This document shows positions 42,977 to 51,057 of a stretch of 64,000 bases of DNA, one piece after another (positions within the stretch are counted from its first letter, which is position 1; the number at the start of each line of letters is the position of its first letter). Both the position numbers and the translations under genes were made by a program. Origin of the DNA: Bacteroidota bacterium (GTDB lineage Bacteria; Bacteroidota; Bacteroidia; Chitinophagales; Saprospiraceae). The notes under the pieces were generated by a model. The model searched no databases and had not been told where the DNA came from. It saw nothing but the letters and a program-made list of their open reading frames with translations. The stretch spans positions 1 to 64,000 of the forward strand of contig JAAEZH010000005.1 in the NCBI GenBank assembly GCA_018222965.1, read 5' to 3'.

Positions 42977-43858
42977 ATGAAAACTTCCCTCTTCTACCAA
43001 CCACCGCGCGACATCAACGCCAAAGGCCTTTTGGGTGCTTTGCCATTAGGTATTCTGGTTACATTATTCCTCGGGTTTGTCTACAACCTGCTTATCTCCT
43101 TCATCCCCTTTATCTACATCAATTTTATTGTTACAATGGGATTTGGTATTGCGGTAGGCTGGATGTGTAAATTGCTTTACCGTTGGTTTGTCATCCGGGA
43201 TGAGCGGTCTCGTTTGGGGATGGCAATTATTTTGGGCCTTACGGCGAATGTCTTTGCGTGGATTGCTTTTATCGTCTGGCTGGGAAGCGGCGAAGGTTTG
43301 GGAATTGATTTTAAACAATATCTACAGGGTATTCCAATATACCTAAATCCGGGAAACACCTTCCCTATCATTGCTGAGATCAATAAATATGGTACCTGGA
43401 GTATTTTTGGCATCGACTTTCAAGGGGTAATGCTTGCCTTTGTCTGGATCATTGAGTTTGGCATCATCCTGGCTATCCCCGTACTTATGGCATTAGCCTC
43501 CGATTACCATCCCTACTCCGAGACTCAGGGAAAGTGGTATCCAAAATTTACGCTCCGGGATCATTTCAATGCTGTTTACAACGGCAACCGGATGGTCGAA
43601 GCCATGCAAAAAGATGTTTTAGGTGCGCTCCAAAACGAAGAGGGCGGCGGACCGGCACGCTTCTCCAAAATCCACATCTATTACCTCCCAGATGAAAAAA
43701 ATCAATACCTCAGCATAGAAAGCTTTGTCATCGAACAACAGGGACGCGGTGCTACCAAATCAAACATGGTGGTCAGCAGCTACACCATCCCTTCGGCGAC
43801 AGCCAAACAAATCCTCGATAAATATGAACACAAAAGAGAAAAGCTGGATGTGGTTTGA
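42977..43858 (+). CDS. Polytopic membrane protein, unknown function
   Basis: The 293-residue product has hydrophobic segments near residues 17-40, 45-65, 75-100 and 150-172. A soluble C-terminal part (about 180-293) ends in a region rich in Lys/Glu. No catalytic motif is recognised. A lipid- or substrate-handling role cannot be inferred. It precedes the RiPP-like locus by 142 bp on the same strand, and there is no clear sign that they are functionally linked. Confidence 0.78.
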   Translation: MKTSLFYQPPRDINAKGLLGALPLGILVTLFLGFVYNLLISFIPFIYINFIVTMGFGIAVGWMCKLLYRWFVIRDERSRLGMAIILGLTANVFAWIAFIVWLGSGEGLGIDFKQYLQGIPIYLNPGNTFPIIAEINKYGTWSIFGIDFQGVMLAFVWIIEFGIILAIPVLMALASDYHPYSETQGKWYPKFTLRDHFNAVYNGNRMVEAMQKDVLGALQNEEGGGPARFSKIHIYYLPDEKNQYLSIESFVIEQQGRGATKSNMVVSSYTIPSATAKQILDKYEHKREKLDVV

Positions 43859-44000
43859 GTGAGTTGATGGTTGAGAGAGGAGTGTTGAGAGATTTAATTA
43901 AAAATTAAACATTAACACCTAAAAACTACCCCTACCCAACCATTTCTCCCAAATACCCGTCTTACCCATTAAATCGTTTTAAACCGTAAAAAATCATCCG

Positions 44001-44210
44001 ATGAAAATTTCAAAATCACTATTGCAAGCCATTGCTGTTGGCCTCACGATGGGAGCCACCACCTCTTGCAGCTACCTGGAAGATACCAATTCGGTAACGC
44101 CAAACCATCCATCCGACGACAGCACGGAACAGCAAACCTGCGACGACACGGAAAAAGGAGAAGAGAACCCGCACACCTGGTCCAACTGCCCGGCTTGCGG
44201 CCTGGGATAA
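44001..44210 (+). CDS. Putative MNIO-type RiPP precursor peptide ending NCPACGLG
   Basis: The 69-residue peptide begins with a basic start and a hydrophobic signal (about 5-22) ending in a lipobox-like TTSC at Cys23. A hydrophilic Asp/Glu/Thr-rich spacer follows, with Cys47, and then the terminal NCPACGLG with Cys63 and Cys66. It lies 4 bp before a DUF692 enzyme gene. DUF692 (MNIO) enzymes use an iron cluster to modify Cys residues of ribosomal peptides, as in methanobactin, TglA-type and bufferin pathways. From memory, chryseobasin-type precursors of Bacteroidota have similar Cys-rich ends. The precursor role is inferred from position and composition. Confidence 0.75.
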   Translation: MKISKSLLQAIAVGLTMGATTSCSYLEDTNSVTPNHPSDDSTEQQTCDDTEKGEENPHTWSNCPACGLG

Positions 44211-44214
44211 GCAA

Positions 44215-45348
44215 ATGCCCAAAGTATTAGCCTCCATAGCCTGTAATCTCGACAGCGATATGCTGTTGGCATCCATCCCATTGTTTGCTTCCGAGAAAGT
44301 ACAGGCTATCGAATGGTCCTTCGACACACTCTACAAACACCGCAATATCCCCGACTGGTTTGTCGAGCTGCTACGCACTTACAGCGATAGCGGCCGACTC
44401 ATCGGTCACGGGGTATATTTCTCCCTTTTTTCCGGAAAATGGTCTGCCGATCAGCAGGCCTGGTTGGACAGACTTTCCCGCCTTTCGGCGAATTTTAATT
44501 TTGATCATATCACAGAGCATTTCGGCTTTATGACCGGGGCCGACTTTCACAAGGGAGCGCCTTTGAGCCTTCCTTTCACTTCAAATGTCCTCAATATTGG
44601 CCGGGATCGGCTTCAGCGTATTGCACAGGTTTGTCAATGCCCTGTCGGACTGGAAAACCTGGCTTTTGCCTACACTCTGGAGGAAGTAAAAAGACATGGA
44701 GAATTCCTGAATAAACTACTCGAGCCTGTCAATGGCTTTATCATTCTAGACCTGCACAACCTCTATTGCCAACTCTATAATTTTGAGCAGGATTATGAAG
44801 ACATCATCCAATTATACCCTTTAGATCGGGTTCGGGAAATCCACATTTCCGGAGGCAGTTTCGAGCAATCCGGCATTCAAGATGGGAAGAAAATTCGGCG
44901 CGACACGCATGACAGTGCTGTTCCGGAAGCCGTTTTTGAGCTTTTGGAAAAGACCCTGGATCGCTGTCCGAATCTCAAATATGTCGTACTTGAACAATTG
45001 GGTATTGGACTGCAAACCGAAGATTCCAAAAAGCAATTTCAGGAAGATTATTTCCGGATGAAAAAAATGCTGGACACCTTCAACCGAAGAACGACCGAAT
45101 TCCCAAACCAGGATTTTAATCCGCCCCAAAAGGAACCAAAGACCGTTCCCCTGGAAGACTTGAAACTGCATAAACAACAATTGGAATTATCGGCCATTTT
45201 AGAAAGCAGTGAAAGCCTCGCCGATGTAAATACCAAACTCCGTCAATCGTCTTTGGCAAAAAGCCCCTGGCAGATCGAAAACTGGGCCCCCGAAATGCTG
45301 GAAACAGCCTGGTGCATCGCCCGCAAGTGGAAAGCAGGTTTTCAGTAA
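44215..45348 (+). CDS. DUF692 family multinuclear non-heme iron oxidase (MNIO) with C-terminal extension
   Basis: The 377-residue protein is longer than the usual 280-300. The TIM-barrel core (about 1-285) shows MNIO ligand-type motifs: His65 in IGHG, Glu101-His102 in ITEHFGF, Glu147 in GLENLAF, Asp179/His181/Asn182 in LDLHNLY, His210 in EIHISGG, Asp230/His232 in DTHDSAVPEAV and Glu260 in VLEQ. Residues about 310-377 form an extra helical domain (LHKQQLELSAILESSES ... MLETAWCIARKWK). It might act as a built-in substrate-recognition partner, since no separate partner gene is present. It follows the peptide gene by 4 bp and precedes YwbE by 9 bp. Confidence 0.88.
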   Translation: MPKVLASIACNLDSDMLLASIPLFASEKVQAIEWSFDTLYKHRNIPDWFVELLRTYSDSGRLIGHGVYFSLFSGKWSADQQAWLDRLSRLSANFNFDHITEHFGFMTGADFHKGAPLSLPFTSNVLNIGRDRLQRIAQVCQCPVGLENLAFAYTLEEVKRHGEFLNKLLEPVNGFIILDLHNLYCQLYNFEQDYEDIIQLYPLDRVREIHISGGSFEQSGIQDGKKIRRDTHDSAVPEAVFELLEKTLDRCPNLKYVVLEQLGIGLQTEDSKKQFQEDYFRMKKMLDTFNRRTTEFPNQDFNPPQKEPKTVPLEDLKLHKQQLELSAILESSESLADVNTKLRQSSLAKSPWQIENWAPEMLETAWCIARKWKAGFQ

Positions 45349-45357
45349 CTTGCCGCC

Positions 45358-45585
45358 ATGGACGGCACTAAGCGAAAGAATATTCAGGTAGGACAAGTTG
45401 TACGCATCGTTCAAAAACAACATCAATCAAGTGGCGAACTGACCGAAGGCATCGTTTCCCGCATACTCACTAATGCCAGTCAGCATCCTCACGGAATCAA
45501 AGTAAAACTGGACTCCGGAGAGGTTGGCAGGGTCAAAGAAATACTGAACGAAGATCTGGACGAGCTGGACTGGGATGCGCTCTGA
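45358..45585 (+). CDS. ywbE: YwbE family protein (DUF2196)
   Basis: The 75-residue protein matches the small YwbE family: KNIQVGQVVRIVQKQHQSSGELTEGIVSRILT, then HPHGIKVKLDSGEVGRVKEIL. This is an SH3-like small beta fold of unknown function, widely spread in bacteria. It starts 9 bp after the MNIO gene and is probably co-transcribed. Whether it serves the RiPP pathway or is only a passenger is open. Confidence 0.88.
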   Translation: MDGTKRKNIQVGQVVRIVQKQHQSSGELTEGIVSRILTNASQHPHGIKVKLDSGEVGRVKEILNEDLDELDWDAL

Positions 45586-45652
45586 CATTACAATCCCATC
45601 TTCTTGTAATCTATTATATTAAATCCTGTAAAACATGGTTCTACATTGCCCT

Positions 45653-45660
45653 TACCTTTG
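45653..45660 (+). promoter_or_regulatory. TAnnTTTG -7 element before the HMA-MauE gene
   Basis: TACCTTTG matches the Bacteroidota -7 consensus 17 bp before the start codon. The -33 element is not obvious. It suggests the HMA-MauE gene has its own promoter as well as possible read-through from the MNIO unit. Confidence 0.45.
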
Positions 45661-45677
45661 TATCTTAAAATAGAATC

Positions 45678-46415
45678 ATGACGCATACCTATAAAATATC
45701 CGGCATGACCTGTAATGGTTGTGTCAGCTCGGTCAAAGAATTGCTTGAATCAGACCTCGCTGTCGTAAAAGCAGATATTTCCCTGGTAAAAGGAGAGGCT
45801 GAGATCCAAATGACAAAACACCTTTCGGCGAAAGCCTTACAATCAATCCTCGGTGAAAACAGCAAATATCAAATAAGAGAAGGGGGAAATCCGTCCGGGG
45901 AGGAAGCCATTATCGCTGATCCCGAAGAGGAGAAATCCTGGATCGCTACCTACAAACCATTGCTTATCATTTTCTTTTTCCTGGCCGGCAGTAATTTAAT
46001 CATTGAGCTGCGCGACGGGCAGATAGACTGGATGGGCTGGATGAACGGTTTTATGGCCGGATTTTTTCTGGTATTTTCTTTTTTCAAATTTCTGGACCTC
46101 AAAGGCTTTGCGAAAAGCTATCAAATGTATGACCTGTTGGCTGCCCGAATTCCCGTCTATGGGATTATCTATCCTTTTTTAGAATTAGGGTTGGGGCTGG
46201 CCTATTTGAGTGGAATCAATCCGCCACTCACCTACCTGGCAACTATTGTTATAATGGGTTTCAGCAGCCTGGGCGTTATTCAGTCTGTTTTGGACAAACG
46301 CAAGATTCGTTGTGCCTGTCTGGGTGCTGTTTTCAACCTGCCCATGAGTACTGTGACCATTGTAGAAGACCTGCTCATGGTTGCCATGGCAGCCGTGATG
46401 TGGATTTTATATTAA
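45678..46415 (+). CDS. HMA metal-binding domain fused to MauE/DoxX-like membrane domain
   Basis: The 245-residue protein begins with a heavy-metal-associated domain (about 1-68) carrying the metal-binding GMTCNGC motif, which binds Cu or related soft metals. After an acidic linker, four hydrophobic helices (from about 92 to 245) form a MauE/DoxX-like redox-associated membrane domain. It has a C-terminal CAC in RKIRCACLGAVF. A TTCGGCGAA palindrome encodes LSAKAL in the HMA part. Lying 92 bp after YwbE, it may connect the putative RiPP to metal or thiol-redox handling. DoxX proteins also accompany bufferin genes. Confidence 0.83.
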   Translation: MTHTYKISGMTCNGCVSSVKELLESDLAVVKADISLVKGEAEIQMTKHLSAKALQSILGENSKYQIREGGNPSGEEAIIADPEEEKSWIATYKPLLIIFFFLAGSNLIIELRDGQIDWMGWMNGFMAGFFLVFSFFKFLDLKGFAKSYQMYDLLAARIPVYGIIYPFLELGLGLAYLSGINPPLTYLATIVIMGFSSLGVIQSVLDKRKIRCACLGAVFNLPMSTVTIVEDLLMVAMAAVMWILY

Positions 46416-46437
46416 TGATTTATCTTGCTAAAAAAAC

Positions 46438-46698
46438 ATGTCAGCACAATTAATTGGTTTCGGAGGACCGGTCATTTTCGCTATTCTTTTTTTGCTCATC
46501 AACTATAAGCTACTGAGTAAAACGCAACGGGTTTTATTGCCGGTATTGCTCTACGTGCTTTCCGTAGCCGGAGGTATAGGCTTAAGCATTATGATGGGTA
46601 TGGGAGCAATAGGAAGTGGATTTTTGGCGCCTCTTTTCTTTTTGATTTTGTTTACGGTACAAGTTCGAAAACCCAAAATGGATTCTGATTTTAATTGA
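46438..46698 (+). CDS. Small three-helix membrane protein
   Basis: The 86-residue product is mostly hydrophobic, with helices near residues 6-24, 32-52 and 58-77 and a short basic then acidic tail. It shows no known motif. It starts 22 bp after the HMA-MauE gene on the same strand and is probably in the same unit. It ends 25 bp before the serine-hydrolase gene. Confidence 0.72.
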   Translation: MSAQLIGFGGPVIFAILFLLINYKLLSKTQRVLLPVLLYVLSVAGGIGLSIMMGMGAIGSGFLAPLFFLILFTVQVRKPKMDSDFN

Positions 46699-46723
46699 GT
46701 TTCTCCCCTTTAAAACCATACAA

Positions 46724-47848
46724 ATGAGACATTTAATGCTTCTCCTCTTGGTTTTTACCGTTTCGCCACTGATAGCCCAACCAGAGCCCGTTCACAATCT
46801 GATAACTGATTACATTAACAGCCTTCCGGCGAAAGCCGAAGTAGCTATAGCTTATGTAGATGGGGAGAACACCTGGCGCTATGGAGCAATAGTAGGCGAA
46901 AATGGCCCAATAACAACCAAGAATTATGACCGGCTTTTTGAAATTGGTTCCATCACAAAAACATTTACGACCAGCTTATTAATGAAAACGCTTAGTTTGG
47001 GCGAGATGGAGCTCGACGATCCCATACAGGACTATATCCCTGTACAAATGGAGCAGGATTCTTTTCAGGGTAGAACCATTACTCTAAAGCACCTGGCTAT
47101 GCATACCAGTGGCTTGAGTACGGGCCCTAAAACGGTTACATGGGCTTATCTTCGTGCTTTGATTTTTCATCCTCAAAATCCCAATAGAAACTTTAAGGCC
47201 AAACAGTATTACAAGTATTTGGAGAAGTTTTCGCTGGATTATATCCCGGGGAAAGCCTGGGAATACAACAATTTCGCGATGGCCCTTTTGGGAGACATCT
47301 TAGCCCGGCATTACAATCAGCCCTATGAGCAACTGGTAAAGGAACGGATTTTTGCGCCCCTTGGCATGCAGAACAGTTGTTTCAAAATAAACGAAAACAA
47401 TGAAGAACAAGCCGTCACTGGGTATAATGAAAAAGGCAAAAAAACTGCCCGATGGGAGATGGATTTCATCACTGCCGCAGGAGGAATCAACGCTTCTTTA
47501 AACGATATGCTCAGGTATTTGCGGGCCAACATGGAGCCTCCAAAAGAGGAAACTGCCTTTTTACATCCGGGTCACGAGAACTTCGATTATCAATACACCT
47601 TTAATGGAGGCGATTGGGCGATGGGGATTGGTTGGTGGCATCGTCTTAAAGATGATCCAAATCGCACCATTATCCATAGTGGAGCCACCGGGGGATTTAC
47701 AAGTTTTCTGGGATTTGACAAGGCCAGCCAGCGTGGCTTCATTGTGCTGGTAAACTTTGCCTACGATCACCCTAAAATGCGCACAGCCGAGGACCTCAAC
47801 AAAACCTATGAATTGGGAAGAGGCATAATGCGGTTAAATGTTGATTAA
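46724..47848 (+). CDS. Beta-lactamase-family serine hydrolase
   Basis: The 374-residue exported protein has a signal peptide ending IAQ near residue 19. The class C beta-lactamase/DD-peptidase fold is shown by Ser76-x-x-Lys79 in GSITKTF, the Tyr-x-Asn motif in WEYNNFAM and the third-box HSGATGG. Members act as esterases, DD-peptidases or beta-lactamases, and the substrate is not determinable here. A variant palindrome TTCCGGCGAAAGCCG near the start encodes LPAKAE. It is on the same strand as the preceding membrane-protein genes. Confidence 0.92.
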   Translation: MRHLMLLLLVFTVSPLIAQPEPVHNLITDYINSLPAKAEVAIAYVDGENTWRYGAIVGENGPITTKNYDRLFEIGSITKTFTTSLLMKTLSLGEMELDDPIQDYIPVQMEQDSFQGRTITLKHLAMHTSGLSTGPKTVTWAYLRALIFHPQNPNRNFKAKQYYKYLEKFSLDYIPGKAWEYNNFAMALLGDILARHYNQPYEQLVKERIFAPLGMQNSCFKINENNEEQAVTGYNEKGKKTARWEMDFITAAGGINASLNDMLRYLRANMEPPKEETAFLHPGHENFDYQYTFNGGDWAMGIGWWHRLKDDPNRTIIHSGATGGFTSFLGFDKASQRGFIVLVNFAYDHPKMRTAEDLNKTYELGRGIMRLNVD

Positions 47849-47905
47849 CAGAGCACCCCAAGAAAATGTATTTTAGAGGAATTACTAAGCTTAATTTTCC
47901 AGCTC

Positions 47906-48226
47906 ATGCACATTAAACCCTCCAACGGACTGAAAAAGCTTGCGGCAAAAAAGGCTGAATTCCTAAAGTTATTTGAACATGGCTCCCTGGAAGTAGAAAT
48001 TTACAAACCAGATACTATTGATCGACAGAAGCCGCATGACCGGGATGAAATATATGTCATCATCTCCGGGAAAGGTCGTTTTTTCAATGATGGAGACTGG
48101 GTAGATTTTGAAGCCGGTGATTTCCTATTTGTAAAAGCCGGGAAGGAGCATCGATTTGAAGCATTTTCTGATGATTTCTCTACCTGGGTGTTTTTTTATG
48201 GCCCAATTGGTGGGGAAGCCGTTTAA
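47906..48226 (+). CDS. Cupin-domain protein
   Basis: This 106-residue single-domain cupin has the first motif around KPHDRDEIYVIISGKGRF and the second around GDFLFVKAGKEHRFEAF. Metal-type His and Glu residues are kept. It could be a metal-binding enzyme or sensor, and no specific function can be assigned. It is 57 bp downstream of the serine-hydrolase gene and stands before an unrelated membrane-protein gene. Confidence 0.87.
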   Translation: MHIKPSNGLKKLAAKKAEFLKLFEHGSLEVEIYKPDTIDRQKPHDRDEIYVIISGKGRFFNDGDWVDFEAGDFLFVKAGKEHRFEAFSDDFSTWVFFYGPIGGEAV

Positions 48227-48315
48227 TGGGAATTTACCAGAGTGCTGACAATTCAAAATCCTCCATTCCTACTTCCGCATTCTCATTTTACATTTTAAGC
48301 TAACCACATCCAATC

Positions 48316-48729
48316 ATGAAAACCAAAATCACCTTCCTACTCTTACTTGGAATTCTATCGCTTTCACCCGGCCCGGCCCATGCAGCCATTCATTCGGCGC
48401 AAGCCCAACAAGCCCGGGAACTATCCACAAAGGAACTCAGCCGAAAAGAACTTCGAGCACAAAAAAAAGAGGCTAAAAAGGAAGTCAGACTCTTGAGTTG
48501 GGTTTCATTAAGTTTGGGCATCGTCGGACTTGCCTTATTTGCGGTAACCGGAATCGGCACTGCCAAAGCTTTTCTAATATTAGGTTTTGGAATAGCCGGA
48601 TTAATCATGGGCCTAATCGCTCGAAAAAAAGAGGGGAAAAGCCTGATTTCCACCCTTGGCATTTTTCTAAGTGGAATTGGTGTAATCGCCGGTCTATTAT
48701 TCAGTATTGGAGCAATGATGGCAGGCTAA
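48316..48729 (+). CDS. Exported/membrane protein with two C-terminal helices
   Basis: The 137-residue product has a signal peptide (MKTKITFLLLLGILSLSPGPAHA). A charged, coiled-coil-prone segment (about 32-58, rich in Lys/Glu/Arg) follows, then two or three hydrophobic helices between 60 and 135. The helical part resembles DUF4190-like small membrane domains. Function is unknown. Confidence 0.75.
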   Translation: MKTKITFLLLLGILSLSPGPAHAAIHSAQAQQARELSTKELSRKELRAQKKEAKKEVRLLSWVSLSLGIVGLALFAVTGIGTAKAFLILGFGIAGLIMGLIARKKEGKSLISTLGIFLSGIGVIAGLLFSIGAMMAG

Positions 48730-48794
48730 AATACATGCCTCCGTTTTTGAAAGCATAGATTAAAACGTCTTACCTTGCAGCCATAGCTCTGGCC

Positions 48795-50198
48795 ATGGAA
48801 AGACTAAGTATATTCGATATCTACAAGATCGGAGTAGGTCCTTCCAGTTCCCATACCCTGGGTCCCTGGAAGGCAGCCAACCGATTCGCCCTCGGACTAG
48901 TTGACAAACCCGTCAAGTCTGTTCAGGTAAATTTATATGGATCACTCTCTAAAACGGGAGTTGGACACGGTACGGATGTCGCCGTACTTCTGGGTCTGCA
49001 ATCCTATAAGCCTGAAATCATTGACACCCAAAAGATAGATGCCTACATTGCCCGTATCAAATCCGAGAAAACATTGCGGGTGGCCGGGCATTTCATTCCA
49101 TTCGACCCAAAGTCTGGCATCGTCTTCGAAAAACACTCCCTGCCCTATCATCCCAATGCATTAAGCTTCAAAGCTGAAATTGAAGGAGATGATCCCGTTG
49201 AAGAAACGTATTATTCAATAGGCGGCGGTTTCATCACACAGGGACGAGAAAAGGAAAGCCTCATCCATCTAAACGACCTGCCACACCCCATAGAGAGCGG
49301 ATCAGAACTTATTGCTCATACTGAGATGCTAAACTGTTCTGTATCGGAGGTCGTATTGAAAAACGAACAGTACCTGCGCACGCAACATGAGATCGAAGCC
49401 GGGATTGACCAGATTTATCAAACCATGCTCGAATGCGTCTATCAGGGATGCCACAGTGAAGGTTACCTCCCCGGCGGATTGAATGTCAAAAAAAGAGCCA
49501 AGGCCATCAGTGATCGACTGCTCGGAGACAGAAAATACCACAATATCCAATCCTGGCTGGATGCCATCGGCAATACCCCACATACTTTTTCCAATATCAA
49601 TAAGTGGATCAGCTGTTTTGCCCTTGCGGTGAATGAAGAAAATGCTTCGCTAGGGCGCGTGGTAACCTCCCCAACCAACGGTGCCGCCGGAGTTATTCCG
49701 GCTGTAATCCTCTATCATCGGTGTTTTGGAGAATATAAAAGCCAGGATGATATTCGACGATTTATCCTTACTTCCGGGGAGATTGGTTGCATATTTAAGA
49801 AACGAGCTACCATTTCTGCGGCGGTGGGTGGTTGTCAGGCGGAAATCGGTGTATCCTCTGCTATGGCAGCCGGTGCGCTGACAGAAATTCAGGGCGGCAA
49901 CCCGGAGCAGGTACTTATGGCTGCTGAAATAGCGATGGAGCACCATTTGGGATTAACCTGCGATCCAATCGGCGGACTGGTACAAATCCCTTGTATAGAA
50001 CGCAATACTATGGGAGCTATAAAAGCGATTACCGCCAGCAATCTGGCCCTGGAAAGCGACCCAAAAAGCGCCATCGTTAACTTTGATATGGTGGTGAAAA
50101 CCATGTGGGATACCGCACAGGATATGCACGAAAAATACAAGGAAACAGCAGAGGGCGGGCTGGCATTCAATCTGCCGGTGGTCCTGCCAAACTGTTGA
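48795..50198 (+). CDS. sdaA: L-serine ammonia-lyase (iron-sulfur type)
   Basis: This enzyme deaminates L-serine to pyruvate using a [4Fe-4S] cluster. The 467-residue single-chain protein joins the beta domain (IFDIYKIGVGPSSSHTLGPWKAA at the N-terminus) and the alpha domain (TSPTNGAAGVIPAVI). Cluster Cys candidates lie in GGCQAEIG, GLTCDPIGG and QIPCIERN. The length is normal for the one-chain form. Its TGA stop shares its last base with the first head repeat of the hairpin-array region. Confidence 0.95.
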   Translation: MERLSIFDIYKIGVGPSSSHTLGPWKAANRFALGLVDKPVKSVQVNLYGSLSKTGVGHGTDVAVLLGLQSYKPEIIDTQKIDAYIARIKSEKTLRVAGHFIPFDPKSGIVFEKHSLPYHPNALSFKAEIEGDDPVEETYYSIGGGFITQGREKESLIHLNDLPHPIESGSELIAHTEMLNCSVSEVVLKNEQYLRTQHEIEAGIDQIYQTMLECVYQGCHSEGYLPGGLNVKKRAKAISDRLLGDRKYHNIQSWLDAIGNTPHTFSNINKWISCFALAVNEENASLGRVVTSPTNGAAGVIPAVILYHRCFGEYKSQDDIRRFILTSGEIGCIFKKRATISAAVGGCQAEIGVSSAMAAGALTEIQGGNPEQVLMAAEIAMEHHLGLTCDPIGGLVQIPCIERNTMGAIKAITASNLALESDPKSAIVNFDMVVKTMWDTAQDMHEKYKETAEGGLAFNLPVVLPNC

Positions 50199-50302
50199 CG
50201 GTTGAGACCGCCTGCGGCGGGGTTGAGCTCGTGAGGCTCACGCCTCCCTCCGGTTGAAAGCGTTGTAGTTACAGCTGCCCGCCGCAAGCGAAGCAACGCG
50301 GC
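50198..50302. repeat. 105-bp head repeat H1 of the hairpin-array family
   Basis: It differs from 50953-51057 at one base. It contains GGTTGAG three times (the last degenerate), the reverse complement of the array linker CTCAACC, with hairpins such as CCGCC-TGC-GGCGG. It ends in a plus-sense unit with GCCGC...GCGGC stem. It begins on the last base of the sdaA stop codon. Confidence 0.93.
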
Positions 50303-50476
50303 ACTCAACCCGTCACGAGCAAAGCAAGGGACGACTCAACACTTGAGCAAAGCGAAAGTCTCAACCGTCACAAGCGAAGCGAGTGACTTCTCAACCGCTG
50401 CAACGCAGCCTCAACCCGCGAGCTCAGCGAGTGTCTCAACCGCCGCAAGCGGAGCAAAGCGGCATCTCAACCGCCG
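50303..50476. repeat. Hairpin array A1
   Basis: About seven units, each a CTCAACC linker plus a short hairpin whose inner part is AGCrAAGCrA-like. Stem pairs seen are GTCAC/GTGAC, GCTGC/GCAGC and GCCGC/GCGGC; an ACTTGAGCAAAGCGAAAGT unit also recurs. Unit length is about 20-30 bp. No open frame runs through it. Confidence 0.9.
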
Positions 50477-50488
50477 GGCAAAATAAGA

Positions 50489-50857
50489 CTACCCCTGCTT
50501 CCTCATCTGCCCCTGTCTTAGACGAGTCAACAAATATGCCAACCTGTTTCCTTTAGAAAGCATTAGTTCAATATCCTCCTCTTTCAGATACCCCAATTCC
50601 ATAGCTACGATCAGCTGACTCAGTAACTCCATGAGACTGCTGTAAGCATACATAGTGAAACGAGCCTGATCTTTACCCGAAATTCTGCCTGCGCCTTCAG
50701 CGAGATTAGACGTAATCGAAATGGCCGAGCGTTGCATTTGATTCGTCAAAACAAATTTTTCGTGCTGAGGCAAATAATGAAGTAATTTATAAGTCTCCTT
50801 TACAAACCAAATAGCTTCCGGCCAAAGGTGTAATTTTAAGAAAGGTAGATTTTTCAT
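50489..50857 (-). CDS. Four-helix-bundle protein (S23/23S-rRNA-intervening-sequence-like)
   Basis: From Met at 50857 (MKNLPFLKLHLWPEAIWFVKETYKLL) the product is 122 residues. It matches the four-helix-bundle family found in rRNA intervening sequences and scattered through Bacteroidota genomes. The typical LTNQMQRSAISITSNLAEGAGR turn, KDQARFTMYAYSSLMEL helix and C-terminal basic helix are visible. The related Avd protein helps retroelements, but there is no reverse transcriptase here. It lies between array A1 and head H2, reading toward A1, so it appears to be the coding part of a repeat-bounded element. Confidence 0.85.
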   Translation of the reverse strand: MKNLPFLKLHLWPEAIWFVKETYKLLHYLPQHEKFVLTNQMQRSAISITSNLAEGAGRISGKDQARFTMYAYSSLMELLSQLIVAMELGYLKEEDIELMLSKGNRLAYLLTRLRQGQMRKQG

Positions 50858-50952
50858 TTTCACAGCTTTTGCCGGCAATGTATTCTCCCAAACTCGCATT
50901 CTAAAGTAATTGGGAGAAATCTTTTGTTGAAGCCTTTTCTCTTGGTGCATGT

Positions 50953-51057
50953 ACGGTTGAGACCGCCTGCGGCGGGGTTGAGCTCGTGAGGCTCATGCCT
51001 CCCTCCGGTTGAAAGCGTTGTAGTTACAGCTGCCCGCCGCAAGCGAAGCAACGCGGC
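50953..51057. repeat. 105-bp head repeat H2
   Basis: Direct repeat of H1 with one substitution (CTCATGCC against CTCACGCC), 755 bp downstream and just before the four-helix gene's upstream end. Both copies are followed by an array in the same orientation. Confidence 0.93.

Noticed and set aside
50489..50857. Accessory protein (Avd) of a diversity-generating retroelement
   Set aside because: The fold family is related, but no reverse transcriptase, template repeat or variable target repeat was seen in the window.
50489..50857. 23S rRNA intervening sequence
   Set aside because: No rRNA sequence surrounds the gene; the neighbours are sdaA and a GDSL hydrolase.
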